From positions 1 through 13,798 of the forward strand of contig CAKTUT010000030.1 in NCBI GenBank assembly GCA_934621665.1: a stretch of DNA of 13,798 nucleotides. The letters run 5' to 3'. The position numbers and the translations under genes are program-made. Shown in pieces: positions 1-6,544 of the stretch. Origin of the DNA: an uncultured Oscillospiraceae bacterium. GTDB taxonomy: Bacteria; Bacillota; Clostridia; Oscillospirales; Oscillospiraceae. Each line of letters opens with the position of its first letter. Positions within the stretch are counted from its first letter, which is position 1. The notes beneath the pieces are model-generated. The model saw only the letters and a program-made list of their open reading frames with translations, searched no databases and was not told the origin of the DNA.

Positions 1-1852
1 AGGCCTTGACGGCCTCGGCAGAGCCCTGCACGTCAGCCTTGACGATGAGGTTGAGCTCTTTCATCTCGCCCTCCTTGAGCTTGGAGAACAGGCTCTCCAG
101 CGTGACTTTCTGGTTGAGCTTGTTGAGATCGTCCTTGATCTTCTGCTTGCGCTGCTCAACAAGCTGGCGCGCCATGCGCTCGTCTGCAACGGCACTGAAG
201 TCGTCGCCGGGCGTGGGAACTTCGGTAAGACCCGTGATCTCCACCGGGATGGACGGTCCTGCGTCCTTGACCTGCTGACCCTTGTCGTTCGTCATGACGC
301 GGACACGGCCGACGGCCGTACCGGCGATGATGATGTCGCCCTGATGGAGCGTACCGTTCTGGACAAGGAGCGTGGCAATCGGGCCGCGCGTCTTGTCCAG
401 ACGCGCCTCAATGACGCTGCCCTTACCGGCGCGGTTGGGGTTGGCTTTCAGCTCCTGCATCTCGGCGGTCAGGATGACCGTCTCCAGCAGGTCGTCGATG
501 CCCATGCCGGTCTTGGCGGAGATCTTGCAGACCTCCGTTTCGCCGCCCCACTCTGCCGGAGTCAGACCGTGCTCGGTCAGCTGCGTGAGAATGCGGTCAG
601 GGTTTGCGCCGTGCTTATCCATCTTATTGACGGCGACGATGATGGGAATCTCGGCGGCCTTGGCGTGGTTGATGGCCTCAATGGTCTGCGGCATGATGCC
701 GTCGTCGGCGGCTACAACCAGAATGGCAATATCGGTGCACATTGCGCCGCGTGCGCGCATTTCGGTAAACGCGGCGTGACCCGGCGTATCCAGGAACGTG
801 ATGGGCTGGCCGTTTACCTTGACGGTATACGCGCCGATGTGCTGCGTAATACCGCCGGCCTCACCGGCTGCGACCTTTGCATGGCGGACATAGTCCAGAA
901 GCGAGGTCTTGCCGTGGTCAACGTGACCCATGACAACGACGACCGGCGGACGGGCAACCAGCTCGTCGGCGGTGTCCTCGTGATCGTCAAACAGCTTTTC
1001 TTCAATGGTGACGACAACCTCGTGCTCTACCTTACAGCCAAGCTCCACCGCCACAAACTCAGCGGTATCAAAGTCGATGGTCTGGTTAACGGTGGCCATG
1101 ACGCCGTTGCGCATCAGGCACTTGATGACCTCAACCGCCGTTTTCTTCATGCGCGAGGCAAGCTCGCTGACGGTGATCTCATCGGGAATCTTGACGACCA
1201 GCGGCGCTTTTTTGGCAATCTCCAGCTGGAGACGGCGCATCTTCTCCTGCTCCTCCGAGCGGGACTTGCTGCCGAATTTCTTGGCCTGCTGCTGTTTTTT
1301 ATTCTTGTTGCCGATTTTCTGCTTGCCGCTCTGATAGTTCTGCACACGGTCGGAAACGAGCGAGTCCACGCGGTCGTCATAGCGGTCGGCGTTGACGGTG
1401 ACGGCGCTGGTGTCGATGACGCGGCGCTCACGCTTACGCTCGGGCTGCGGCTGCTTAGGCTTTGCGTTTGCGTTGTTGGTCTGCGTGTTCTGAACAGACT
1501 GGCTTTGCTGCGGGCGCGCCTGCTGCGGCTTTTGCTGCTGGGCGGCAGGGGCGGCCTGCGCGGGCTTTGCGGCAGATGCGGCGGGCGCGGCGGAGACCGG
1601 TGCGCTCGTCTGCTTGGGCGCTTCGCTGGCGGCAGCCTGCTTTGGTGCGACGGCAAAGACCTGCTCAAGCGAGCTGATCTGATGCGTCTGGGTAATATAG
1701 TCGAAAATGACGTTCATCTGCTCCTCGTTCAAATTCTGCGAGCTGCTCTTGGGCTTGGGGAAAAACTTGCCCACAATTTCAATAAGATCCTTGGCGGGCA
1801 TGGAAAAGTCGTCAGCGACTTCCTTGATTTTACTCTTGATTTCTATACTCAT
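1..1852 (-). CDS. infB: Translation initiation factor IF-2 (3' end outside window)
   Basis: IF-2 is the GTPase that brings fMet-tRNA to the 30S subunit and promotes 50S joining. The reading frame is open from the ATG at 1852 to the left edge, giving 617 codons. Residues 1-50 look like the IF2 N-terminal helical module. Residues about 70-135 are a low-complexity Ala/Gln/Pro linker. A second IF2_N-like module lies near 215-265. The G domain then shows GHVDHGKT (G1, about 308-315), DTPGHAAF (G3, about 354), NKMD (G4, about 408) and SAK (G5, about 446). A beta-barrel domain II follows, and the frame is cut just after the motif [16 protein letters not shown] at the start of domain III. The remainder of domain III and the fMet-tRNA-binding domain are missing only because the window ends. 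AGGAGG about 8 bases before the ATG decides the start. The gene is the last visible member of the rimP operon, 17 bases after ylxQ. Confidence 0.98.
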   Translation of the reverse strand, partial: MSIEIKSKIKEVADDFSMPAKDLIEIVGKFFPKPKSSSQNLNEEQMNVIFDYITQTHQISSLEQVFAVAPKQAAASEAPKQTSAPVSAAPAASAAKPAQAAPAAQQQKPQQARPQQSQSVQNTQTNNANAKPKQPQPERKRERRVIDTSAVTVNADRYDDRVDSLVSDRVQNYQSGKQKIGNKNKKQQQAKKFGSKSRSEEQEKMRRLQLEIAKKAPLVVKIPDEITVSELASRMKKTAVEVIKCLMRNGVMATVNQTIDFDTAEFVAVELGCKVEHEVVVTIEEKLFDDHEDTADELVARPPVVVVMGHVDHGKTSLLDYVRHAKVAAGEAGGITQHIGAYTVKVNGQPITFLDTPGHAAFTEMRARGAMCTDIAILVVAADDGIMPQTIEAINHAKAAEIPIIVAVNKMDKHGANPDRILTQLTEHGLTPAEWGGETEVCKISAKTGMGIDDLLETVILTAEMQELKANPNRAGKGSVIEARLDKTRGPIATLLVQNGTLHQGDIIIAGTAVGRVRVMTNDKGQQVKDAGPSIPVEITGLTEVPTPGDDFSAVADERMARQLVEQRKQKIKDDLNKLNQKVTLESLFSKLKEGEMKELNLIVKADVQGSAEAVKA

Positions 1853-1869
1853 ACAGCCACCTCCTGTGA

Positions 1870-2283
1870 TTACTTTCCGTGTTTAACATTGTTGCGGTGT
1901 GCCTTTTCTTCCTGACGGCGTTTTTTTACACGCGCGGTCTGGCGCGTAAGCTCGGCTATAATGGCCTCGTCCTGTGCCTCCGGTGCAAGCGTCTGCATAA
2001 ACGCCAGCGCCATGGCGGGATCGGTAAACGCGCACAGCGCGCACTGGCCAAAGCCCAGTGCGCCGCCAAGCTCCTCCTTGGTAAAGGCAACCTTGAGATA
2101 AGGGGGCTTGCCGCTGCGGCAGAAGCTCTGTGCACGGCGCAGCGTGTGATCGGATGCGTCACCCGCAATCAGTACAAGACGCGCGCGTCCGGCGCGGCAG
2201 ATGCTTCCGACCGGCTCTTCGCCGACCTCAAGCCGCCGGCCTCTGCGGGCAAGCCCCAGCAGATGCAGCGCTTTGTCATTCAT
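1870..2283 (-). CDS. ylxQ: L7Ae-family RNA-binding protein YlxQ
   Basis: This 137-residue protein belongs to the L7Ae/L30e kink-turn RNA-binding family usually found between ylxR and infB in Firmicutes. The N-terminus ([19 protein letters not shown]) and the later stretch [14 protein letters not shown] match the L7Ae core. The C-terminal 25 or so residues are strongly basic ([10 protein letters not shown], ending NNVKHGK). That makes it longer than the roughly 100-residue Bacillus homologue. The frame extends upstream to 2352, but that stretch is an out-of-frame shadow of ylxR. The ATG at 2283 gives the family N-terminus and overlaps the ylxR stop by 8 bases (ATGAATGA arrangement), which suggests translational coupling. 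In vivo role is not well established for the family; the operon implies a ribosome- or RNase P-related RNA. Confidence 0.92.
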   Translation of the reverse strand: MNDKALHLLGLARRGRRLEVGEEPVGSICRAGRARLVLIAGDASDHTLRRAQSFCRSGKPPYLKVAFTKEELGGALGFGQCALCAFTDPAMALAFMQTLAPEAQDEAIIAELTRQTARVKKRRQEEKAHRNNVKHGK

Positions 2284-2548
2284 GTTCTGCTTCCTCCATC
2301 CGCGCCTCCAGCGCTGCGTACAGCTCCGGTTCAATGGTGCAGTCAAACGCACGCTCCAGCGCCTTATTCTTGCGTGCCTTTTTCAAACACTCGATGCTGG
2401 GGCAGACATATGCACCACGGCCGGGCGCTTTGCCGCGGAAGTCCAGACTCAGCGTGCCCTCGGGCGAGCGGACAACGCGGATGAGCTCCTTTTTGGGTTT
2501 CATTTCCCGGCAGCCGAGGCACTGACGCATGGGAATTTTCTTTTGCAT
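2276..2548 (-). CDS. ylxR: YlxR/DUF448 RNA-binding protein
   Basis: This 90-residue protein has the YlxR (DUF448) signature RQCLGCREMKPKKELIRVVR at residues 8-27, followed by GRGAYVCPS near 43-51 and the basic segment KKARKNKALERAF. Cysteines 10, 13, 49 and 54 could form the family's structural site. In Bacillus subtilis the homologue has been reported as a modulator of RNase P (RnpM) and as a nucleic-acid-binding protein; that role here is by homology only. The start at 2548 has AAGGAGG about 9 bases upstream. It sits 30 bases after nusA and overlaps the following ylxQ by 8 bases, the standard order in the nusA-infB operon of Gram-positive bacteria. Confidence 0.95.
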   Translation of the reverse strand: MQKKIPMRQCLGCREMKPKKELIRVVRSPEGTLSLDFRGKAPGRGAYVCPSIECLKKARKNKALERAFDCTIEPELYAALEARMEEAEHE

Positions 2549-2578
2549 GGCGAACGCCTCCTTATCTGTGGAACAGGC

Positions 2579-3694
2579 TTATTCTGCCTCGTCCGCCGTC
2601 TCGGCGGCAGCATCCTCCTCCGGCTGCGCCGGGAGGGGAGCGGGCTCTTCGGCCTGTGATGCGGGCTTGATATCAATCTTATAGCCGGTCAGACGCGCGG
2701 CAAGACGTGCATTCTGACCCTCCTTGCCGATGGCAAGCGACAGCTGATCGTCGGGGACGATTACGCGGCAAGCCTTGGTCAGACCCGGCAGAACTGTGAC
2801 CGAAATGACATCGGCGGGGCTGAGCGCGGACGAGACGAACTGCGCCGGATCTTCAGACCAGACGACAATGTCCATCTTTTCGCCGTGCAGCTCATCGACA
2901 ACTGCACCGACGCGGCCGCCGCGTGTGCCGACGCAGGCGCCGACGGGGTCGATGTTCTCCTCCGTCGCGTGAACGGCAATCTTGGTGCGCGAGCCTGCTT
3001 CACGGGCGATGGACTTGACCTCAACCAGACCGGAGGCAATTTCCGGAACCTCAAGCTCGAACAGGCGCTTGACAAGACCCGGATGCGTGCGGGAGACGAT
3101 AACCTGTGGGCCGCGCGTGGAGCGGCGAACCTCAACCACATACACGCGGATGATGTCGCCCTCTTTATAGTGCTCGCCGCGAACCTGCTCGGATGCGGAT
3201 AAAAGCGCGTCGGTCTTGTCTGCGCCGCCGATTCGGACGATCATATCGCCGGTGTCGGGCATGATGCGCAGGACGGTTGCGGTGAGAATTTCGTGTTCTT
3301 TCGAGGCATAGGCGTCAAAGACCATGCCGCGCTCAGCTTCGCGGATGCCCTGAATGATGACCTGCTTTGCAGTCTGTGCGGCGATGCGGCCAAAAGCCTG
3401 CGTCTTGACATCGACGTTGACAAGATCGCCCAGCTGAGCGTGCTTGTTGATTTTGCGGGCGGCGTCGAGCGAGATTTCGGTGCTGGGCGAGATGACATCG
3501 TCCACAACCTCTTTCTGGACGTACATTTTCATGTCGTTGCCCTCAACCTCAACGAATACGTTGTCAGTGTAGCCATCCTTGTCCTTTTTATAGGCGGCGA
3601 CCAGCGCCTGCGTGATCTTGTCGATCATGTACGACTGCGGGATGCCGCGTTCCTTTTCCAGCTGTGCCAGAGCGGCAAAAATTTCGGCGTTCAT
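2579..3694 (-). CDS. nusA: Transcription termination/antitermination factor NusA
   Basis: NusA binds RNA polymerase and nascent RNA to control pausing and intrinsic termination. The product is 371 residues, the short form without the C-terminal acidic repeats of E. coli. The polymerase-binding N-terminal domain spans about 1-125, the S1 domain about 134-201, KH1 about 205-280 (GTRGG at 257-261) and KH2 about 283-345 (AIGKEGQNARLAARL at 321-335). An acidic Ala/Glu/Pro tail follows (347-371). The frame is open upstream to 4081, but there it shadows rimP. The ATG at 3694 gives the expected N-terminus NAEIFAALAQLEKERGIP. Its AGGAGGA site lies 10-11 bases upstream, slightly long but clear. Nineteen bases separate it from rimP. 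Confidence 0.98.
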   Translation of the reverse strand: MNAEIFAALAQLEKERGIPQSYMIDKITQALVAAYKKDKDGYTDNVFVEVEGNDMKMYVQKEVVDDVISPSTEISLDAARKINKHAQLGDLVNVDVKTQAFGRIAAQTAKQVIIQGIREAERGMVFDAYASKEHEILTATVLRIMPDTGDMIVRIGGADKTDALLSASEQVRGEHYKEGDIIRVYVVEVRRSTRGPQVIVSRTHPGLVKRLFELEVPEIASGLVEVKSIAREAGSRTKIAVHATEENIDPVGACVGTRGGRVGAVVDELHGEKMDIVVWSEDPAQFVSSALSPADVISVTVLPGLTKACRVIVPDDQLSLAIGKEGQNARLAARLTGYKIDIKPASQAEEPAPLPAQPEEDAAAETADEAE

Positions 3695-3713
3695 TTTTCC
3701 AGTGTCCTCCTCG

Positions 3714-4166
3714 TTAGAAATCGACGTGAAGCCGCACCATGGCGACCTCGGATTTTTCAAATACAGCGGGTGTTCCGGCAAGGTCAAGCGTGACCGCGCC
3801 GTTATCATAGCCGGTAAGCGTACCGGTAAATTCCTTTTGGCCGTTTTTGGCGGTGTAGAGCCGCACGGTAACAGACGAGCCCATGAACTGTTCAAAGTCG
3901 GACGGGCGCTTGAGCTGGCGCTCAAGACCTGCCGAGCAGACCTCAAAGCTGTAGCTGTCGGGGATGGGGTCTTTTTCGTCCAGAATCGGGTCAACCGCGC
4001 GGGAAATGGCCTCGCAGTCGTTGATGTCAACGCCGTCGGGCTTGTCAATATACAGCCGCAGGAACCACTGTCCGCCCTCACGGACGTATTCCACGTCCCA
4101 CAGGCTGCATCCGTGCGCCTTGACCACGGGCTCGGCGAATTCCCACACCTGCTGTGTGATCTTCAT
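3714..4166 (-). CDS. rimP: Ribosome maturation factor RimP
   Basis: RimP assists 30S subunit assembly. The 150-residue product has the N-terminal alpha/beta domain (VVKAHGCSLWDVEYV, then WFLRLYIDKPDGVDINDCE). It also has the family hallmark EVCSAGLERQLKRPSDFEQF around 76-95, close to the usual EVSSPGxxRPL pattern, and a C-terminal SH3-like barrel. An in-frame ATG seven codons upstream (4187) exists. I chose 4166 because GAAAGGA sits exactly 7 bases before it and the protein then begins MKITQQVWEF. It is the first gene of the operon, preceded by a hairpin in the leader and by a clear promoter. The intergenic distance to nusA is 19 bases. Confidence 0.96.
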   Translation of the reverse strand: MKITQQVWEFAEPVVKAHGCSLWDVEYVREGGQWFLRLYIDKPDGVDINDCEAISRAVDPILDEKDPIPDSYSFEVCSAGLERQLKRPSDFEQFMGSSVTVRLYTAKNGQKEFTGTLTGYDNGAVTLDLAGTPAVFEKSEVAMVRLHVDF

Positions 4167-4182
4167 AAAAACATCCTTTCTC

Positions 4183-4215
4183 AACAAGAAAGAGTGGGGA
4201 AAAAATCCCCACTCT
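4183..4215 (-). promoter_or_regulatory. Terminator-like hairpin in the rimP-nusA leader (candidate attenuator)
   Basis: On the minus strand a perfect 10-bp stem (AGAGTGGGGA / TCCCCACTCT, loop of five T) is followed at once by TTCTTGTT. It lies between the rimP promoter and the rimP ribosome binding site at 4174-4180. A smaller 5-bp hairpin (4217-4230) precedes it. A terminator-like element inside the leader of the operon that encodes NusA fits NusA-dependent autoregulation by attenuation. I recall this being reported for the Bacillus subtilis nusA operon. The T-tract is imperfect, as expected of a weak, factor-dependent terminator. Confidence 0.6.
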
Positions 4216-4243
4216 CTAGTAAAACTACTATAAGAATATCTGA

Positions 4244-4272
4244 ATTATACCATCAGAGCGGGAAAAAAGCAA
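4244..4272 (-). promoter_or_regulatory. Promoter of the rimP-nusA-infB operon
   Basis: Reading the minus strand, TTGCTT (4272-4267) is followed after 17 bases by a perfect TATAAT (4249-4244). TG one base before the hexamer makes an extended -10. Transcription would begin near 4237 and give a leader of about 70 bases that contains the hairpin at 4191-4215. Confidence 0.75.
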
Positions 4273-4396
4273 GTAAAAAAACAGAAAAATCGTAGAAAAA
4301 TCCTGCGTTTTTTCGACAAAGTTCGCGCGTGTACGTACCGGAAGCGGAAAAAATCAAAATCTCCGCCCGGCAGGGCTATAAAAACAGAAATGACTG

Positions 4397-4405
4397 TGTT
4401 ATACT
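4397..4405 (+). promoter_or_regulatory. Extended -10 promoter for the membrane-protein gene at 4436
   Basis: TGTTATACT (TGn plus TATACT at 4400-4405) lies about 30 bases before the start codon. No good -35 is seen at 16-18 bases upstream, so the extended -10 would carry the recognition. It is divergent from the rimP promoter, about 150 bases away. Confidence 0.5.
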
Positions 4406-4435
4406 AAACATATTCCAGTTTTGGAGGATGCAGTA

Positions 4436-5191
4436 ATGAAAAAGGGAATCGGCAGCGCGCAGTTGGTAGCCATCTGTGTTGCGGCGGCGCTGATCGGGCT
4501 GTTTTTGCGCAATGCGCAGCTGGACAGCGGTTCGTCCACGGCGCTGATTGTATTCAGTGCAGCGGTATGCGCTGCATTTGCGGTATGGAATCTGACGCGC
4601 AAGCAGCGGAAAAAATATACAGATGTGCTGTTTCGGTGTCTGGCCGATTTGGTGCTGACCACACTTGGCGTGCTGGTACTGATTGCGGGCTGCGCGGTAA
4701 CGGCGATTACCGCTTCAGGCGCAGAGCGCTATCTTGCGGTGTTCGGCGTGCTCTCATCGCTGGCGCTGTTGCGGGCAATGATGCTGCGGTGTGAAAAGCA
4801 GCCGGTCAGCGCGCTGTACTATGTGCCGATGACGCTATATTATGTGGCGTCGCTGTTCTGGAACTTCCGGCAGTGGACCATTGACCCGGCGATTCTGGAT
4901 TACTGCTTTATGATGTTTGCTGTAATCTGCTATATGATGGCGGCGTATTTTGCGGCCAGCTGCTGCTTTGACCGCGGCAACCGCTGCGCACTCGGCTTTT
5001 TTTCCATGGCTGGCGTGTATTTTTCCGGCGTGTCCATGGCGGGCGGCGGATGGGAAATTGCGCTGACCTATGGCGGCAGCGCACTGATCCTGCTGGCCTA
5101 TGTCTGGCAGACCTCTGTGCCGAAGCGCCGGCGCCGCCGCCGGCCGCCCGTGCCGCAGCCGGACGCGGAAACGGAACATAAAACGGACTGA
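4436..5191 (+). CDS. Multi-pass membrane protein of unknown function
   Basis: The 251-residue product is not recognised. It has about eight hydrophobic segments, near 9-25, 35-53, 72-92, 98-118, 127-143, 155-177, 185-202 and 208-225. A basic patch (TRKQRKK, 54-60) follows the second segment. The C-terminal tail is cytoplasmic-looking: six or more consecutive arginines at about 230-236, then a Pro/Glu-rich end. The middle is rich in Tyr, Met and Cys (for example DYCFMM and YFAASCCFD). No transporter or enzyme motif is visible. The frame can be opened earlier at a TTG (4421), but GGAGG at 4423-4427 lies 8 bases before the ATG at 4436, which decides the start. It is a single-gene unit, divergent from rimP. 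Its stop codon is inside the stem of the terminator shared with the next gene. Confidence 0.85.
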   Translation: MKKGIGSAQLVAICVAAALIGLFLRNAQLDSGSSTALIVFSAAVCAAFAVWNLTRKQRKKYTDVLFRCLADLVLTTLGVLVLIAGCAVTAITASGAERYLAVFGVLSSLALLRAMMLRCEKQPVSALYYVPMTLYYVASLFWNFRQWTIDPAILDYCFMMFAVICYMMAAYFAASCCFDRGNRCALGFFSMAGVYFSGVSMAGGGWEIALTYGGSALILLAYVWQTSVPKRRRRRRPPVPQPDAETEHKTD

Positions 5192-5210
5192 CCGAATGGT
5201 CAGTCCGTTT
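5181..5210. terminator. Bidirectional intrinsic terminator between convergent genes
   Basis: A perfect 13-bp inverted repeat (AAACGGACTGACC ... GGTCAGTCCGTTT, loop GAAT) is flanked by T-rich sequence on the plus strand (TTTGCTTATTTG) and on the minus strand (TTTTATG). It covers the stop codon of the plus-strand gene and lies 3 bases beyond the stop of the minus-strand gene at 5213. Confidence 0.85.
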
Positions 5211-5212
5211 GC

Positions 5213-5494
5213 TTATTTGTCACGCATCCCCTCGGGCAGCGCCTTTTCATTGCGCGCATACAGAAGCGTAACGCCGATGGCAAGCACCAGCACGCCCACG
5301 GCAATATAGTTACCGATGCGCGTATCAAGCGCGTAGGACACCAGAAGGCACACTGCCGCGATGGCAAACAGAATGATGCGGATGGTGTTGAGCACCTGAT
5401 TGCGGCCAAGGATAAACGCGTGGAATTTGGCCTCGCTGTCAAACAGCGGTGCGGCGTTCCACGGCGTGAACAGCTTGCAGAAAAAATCGGACAT
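5213..5494 (-). CDS. Small two-segment membrane protein of unknown function
   Basis: The 93-residue product has a soluble, aromatic N-terminus (SDFFCKLFTPWNAAPLFDSE), two predicted membrane helices near 38-56 and 61-80, and a short charged tail ending in MRDK. The family is not recognised. The frame is open upstream to 5557, but the ATG at 5494 has AAGGAG 8 bases before it (5503-5508). It also gives a compact protein beginning downstream of its promoter; a start at 5512 is possible but lacks such a site. It is a monocistronic unit with its own promoter, converging on the shared terminator with the membrane protein at 4436-5191. Confidence 0.8.
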   Translation of the reverse strand: MSDFFCKLFTPWNAAPLFDSEAKFHAFILGRNQVLNTIRIILFAIAAVCLLVSYALDTRIGNYIAVGVLVLAIGVTLLYARNEKALPEGMRDK

Positions 5495-5523
5495 GGCGGA
5501 CGCTCCTTGCATCAGTTTTCTAC

Positions 5524-5552
5524 AGTATAGCACGCCTGTGCGAAAAGAACAA
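5524..5552 (-). promoter_or_regulatory. Promoter of the small membrane-protein gene
   Basis: Minus strand: TTGTTC (5552-5547), 17-base spacer, TATACT (5529-5524), with TGC before the hexamer giving an extended -10. Transcription would begin about 20-25 bases before the start at 5494. Confidence 0.65.
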
Positions 5553-5564
5553 GCCACGCAAAAT

Positions 5565-5593
5565 GCCGGTGCGGGATTGAAGCCCGCACCGGC
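5565..5593 (-). terminator. Intrinsic terminator after the Cys/Gly-rich gene
   Basis: An 11-bp GC-rich inverted repeat (GCCGGTGCGGG ... CCCGCACCGGC, 7-base loop) is followed on the minus strand by ATTTT. It is about 55 bases after the stop at 5648 and just upstream of the next promoter. A second, smaller repeat (AGCGCCC / GGGCGCT, 5621-5639) lies between the stop and this terminator. Confidence 0.7.
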
Positions 5594-5647
5594 ACGTGTT
5601 TTGGAGAGAATATCATGTAGAGCGCCCGCAGGGGGCGCTTTGCCGTC

Positions 5648-5989
5648 TCAGCGGCTGGAACAGCCGCAGCCGGAGCAGGAATTGCCGCAGCCACAGCCAG
5701 GATTGTACCCGCAGCCGGCAGATGTGCCGCCAACGTTTCCGTTGCAGCGACAGACGTATGAGCAGCCGCATCCGCAGCTGCCGGTAGAAGTACTTGCACC
5801 GCCGACCGAGCCGGTTGAGCCGGAGCTGCCGGGGCAGCTTTCGCAGTCAAAGCAGAAGCAGCACTTTTTCTTGCCGGAATTGGTGGAAGTACCGCCGACG
5901 CTGCCGTTTGTGCGGCAGCACGGATTGCAGCACGACTGCCCAACGAACGTGGGGAATACAATGCCGCCATAGACGCCGGAATTACACAT
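5648..5989 (-). CDS. Cys/Gly-rich repeat protein, function unknown
   Basis: The 113-residue product has 21 cysteines and many Gly, Ser and Thr. Cysteine clusters alternate with a repeated spacer: NGSVGGTS (28-35), TGSVGGAS (59-66) and NGNVGGTS (83-90). The clusters are C20-C25, C43-C52 (KKKCCFCFDCESC), C72-C82 (CGCGCSYVCRC) and C93-C110 (ending CGCGNSCSGCGCSSR). The N-terminus (GVYGGIVFPTFVGQS) is hydrophobic but not a typical signal peptide. The frame extends to 6064 with other ATGs (6043, 6016), but only the ATG at 5989 has a strong site, GGAGGGAA 9 bases upstream. A metal-binding, redox or cross-linked coat-like structural protein is possible, as is a modified peptide precursor. No modification enzyme is in the window, so no function is assigned. 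It is the last gene of the mrnC-rqcH run. Confidence 0.75.
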   Translation of the reverse strand: MCNSGVYGGIVFPTFVGQSCCNPCCRTNGSVGGTSTNSGKKKCCFCFDCESCPGSSGSTGSVGGASTSTGSCGCGCSYVCRCNGNVGGTSAGCGYNPGCGCGNSCSGCGCSSR

Positions 5990-6004
5990 AAGGACGTTCC
6001 CTCC

Positions 6005-6039
6005 AAAAGAAATCATACCCGCCAGAGGTGGTGGGTATG
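6005..6039 (-). terminator. Terminator-like hairpin before the Cys/Gly-rich gene
   Basis: On the minus strand CATACCC and GGGTATG (outer arms at 6033-6039 and 6014-6020) pair with a 3-bp inner extension across one mismatch and a 4-base loop. They are followed by ATTTCTTTT, which runs directly into the GGAGGG ribosome binding site. It could end transcripts arriving from the rqcH operon or act as an attenuator for the Cys-rich gene. No separate promoter was found between 5990 and 6060. Confidence 0.45.
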
Positions 6040-6060
6040 ACATCTTATGACGCGAAGCAC

Positions 6061-6198
6061 TCAATTGTGCGGCTGTACGGGCGTGCTTTGCGCCCCGTGG
6101 CAGATCGTATCGCCGCTGTCGGCGCAGCTGCCGCGCACAACTGGCACTTCCGGGTCACGCAGCTCATGCGTCAGATCCGGCTGCTCATTTTTCTTCAT
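6061..6198 (-). CDS. Small 45-residue protein, unknown function
   Basis: The product begins MKKNEQPDLTHELRDPEV, continues through GSCADSGDTICHGAQ and ends TPVQPHN. It is polar and acidic in its first half, with no membrane segment, and has two cysteines (25 and 33) in a C-x7-C arrangement followed by His. Support for a real gene is the strong ribosome binding site GGGGTGATC 5 bases before the ATG, a near match to the full anti-Shine-Dalgarno complement. It also fits a 186-base gap between two same-strand Cys-rich genes, 48 bases after the upstream one. Not recognised; it could be a small partner of either neighbour or a small zinc- or thiol-containing regulator. Confidence 0.55.
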   Translation of the reverse strand: MKKNEQPDLTHELRDPEVPVVRGSCADSGDTICHGAQSTPVQPHN

Positions 6199-6246
6199 GT
6201 GATCACCCCGCGCTTAGTTTGGATGCGCTGCGTGGGATTTATTCCG

Positions 6247-6540
6247 TTACGGCTTTTCAGGCGAGTCCTCGCAGCAGCGCATCCGCGCGACGATTTCGGC
6301 AAAGCGGGCGGTGATTTTTCCGTAATTTTCACGCCGGTGCGGAATCAGACAGCCGGTGCAGTCCTTGATGCCCTTTTCATTATATCGAAACGCCCCGCCG
6401 CACTCGCGCCCAAGCGCGTAGAGCGGGCAGTAGCAGAACAGACAGTTGAAATCCTCCGGGTGCTGCGTCTTGTGACAGGGGAAAAATTCACATTCCCGGT
6501 TCTGAAAAAAGGCGTAGTGCTTTCCCTCCCAGTGTTCCAT
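6247..6540 (-). CDS. Cysteine-rich small domain protein (probable metal binding)
   Basis: The 97-residue product has ten cysteines. The core CEFFPCHK (17-24) and FNCLFCYCPLY (31-41), then C47, and KDCTGC (59-64) followed by H68, matches the pattern I associate with the 'cysteine-rich small domain' family (Pfam PF04071, zf-like), thought to bind metal. C89 and C90 near the C-terminus may be extra. The biochemical role is not known; relatives are described only as probable metal-binding proteins. The start at 6540 has GGGAG 7 bases upstream and lies 4 bases past the rqcH stop (6545). The gene is therefore probably translated with rqcH from the same mRNA. Confidence 0.85.
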   Translation of the reverse strand: MEHWEGKHYAFFQNRECEFFPCHKTQHPEDFNCLFCYCPLYALGRECGGAFRYNEKGIKDCTGCLIPHRRENYGKITARFAEIVARMRCCEDSPEKP

Positions 6541-6544
6541 TGCT

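Noticed and set aside
344..1915. Long plus-strand open frame (523 codons) opposite infB
   Set aside because: It is antisense to the unmistakable IF-2 frame, has Leu/Arg-rich low-complexity composition and no ribosome binding site; a GC-rich shadow.
4331..4338. GTACGTAC palindrome as an operator
   Set aside because: An isolated 8-base palindrome upstream of both divergent promoters with no second copy; not enough to call a site.
5648..5989. Microcin B17-like or other azole-modified peptide precursor
   Set aside because: The Cys/Gly/Ser composition is suggestive, but no YcaO, dehydrogenase, protease or exporter gene is in the window and no leader/core boundary is seen; kept only as an alternative.
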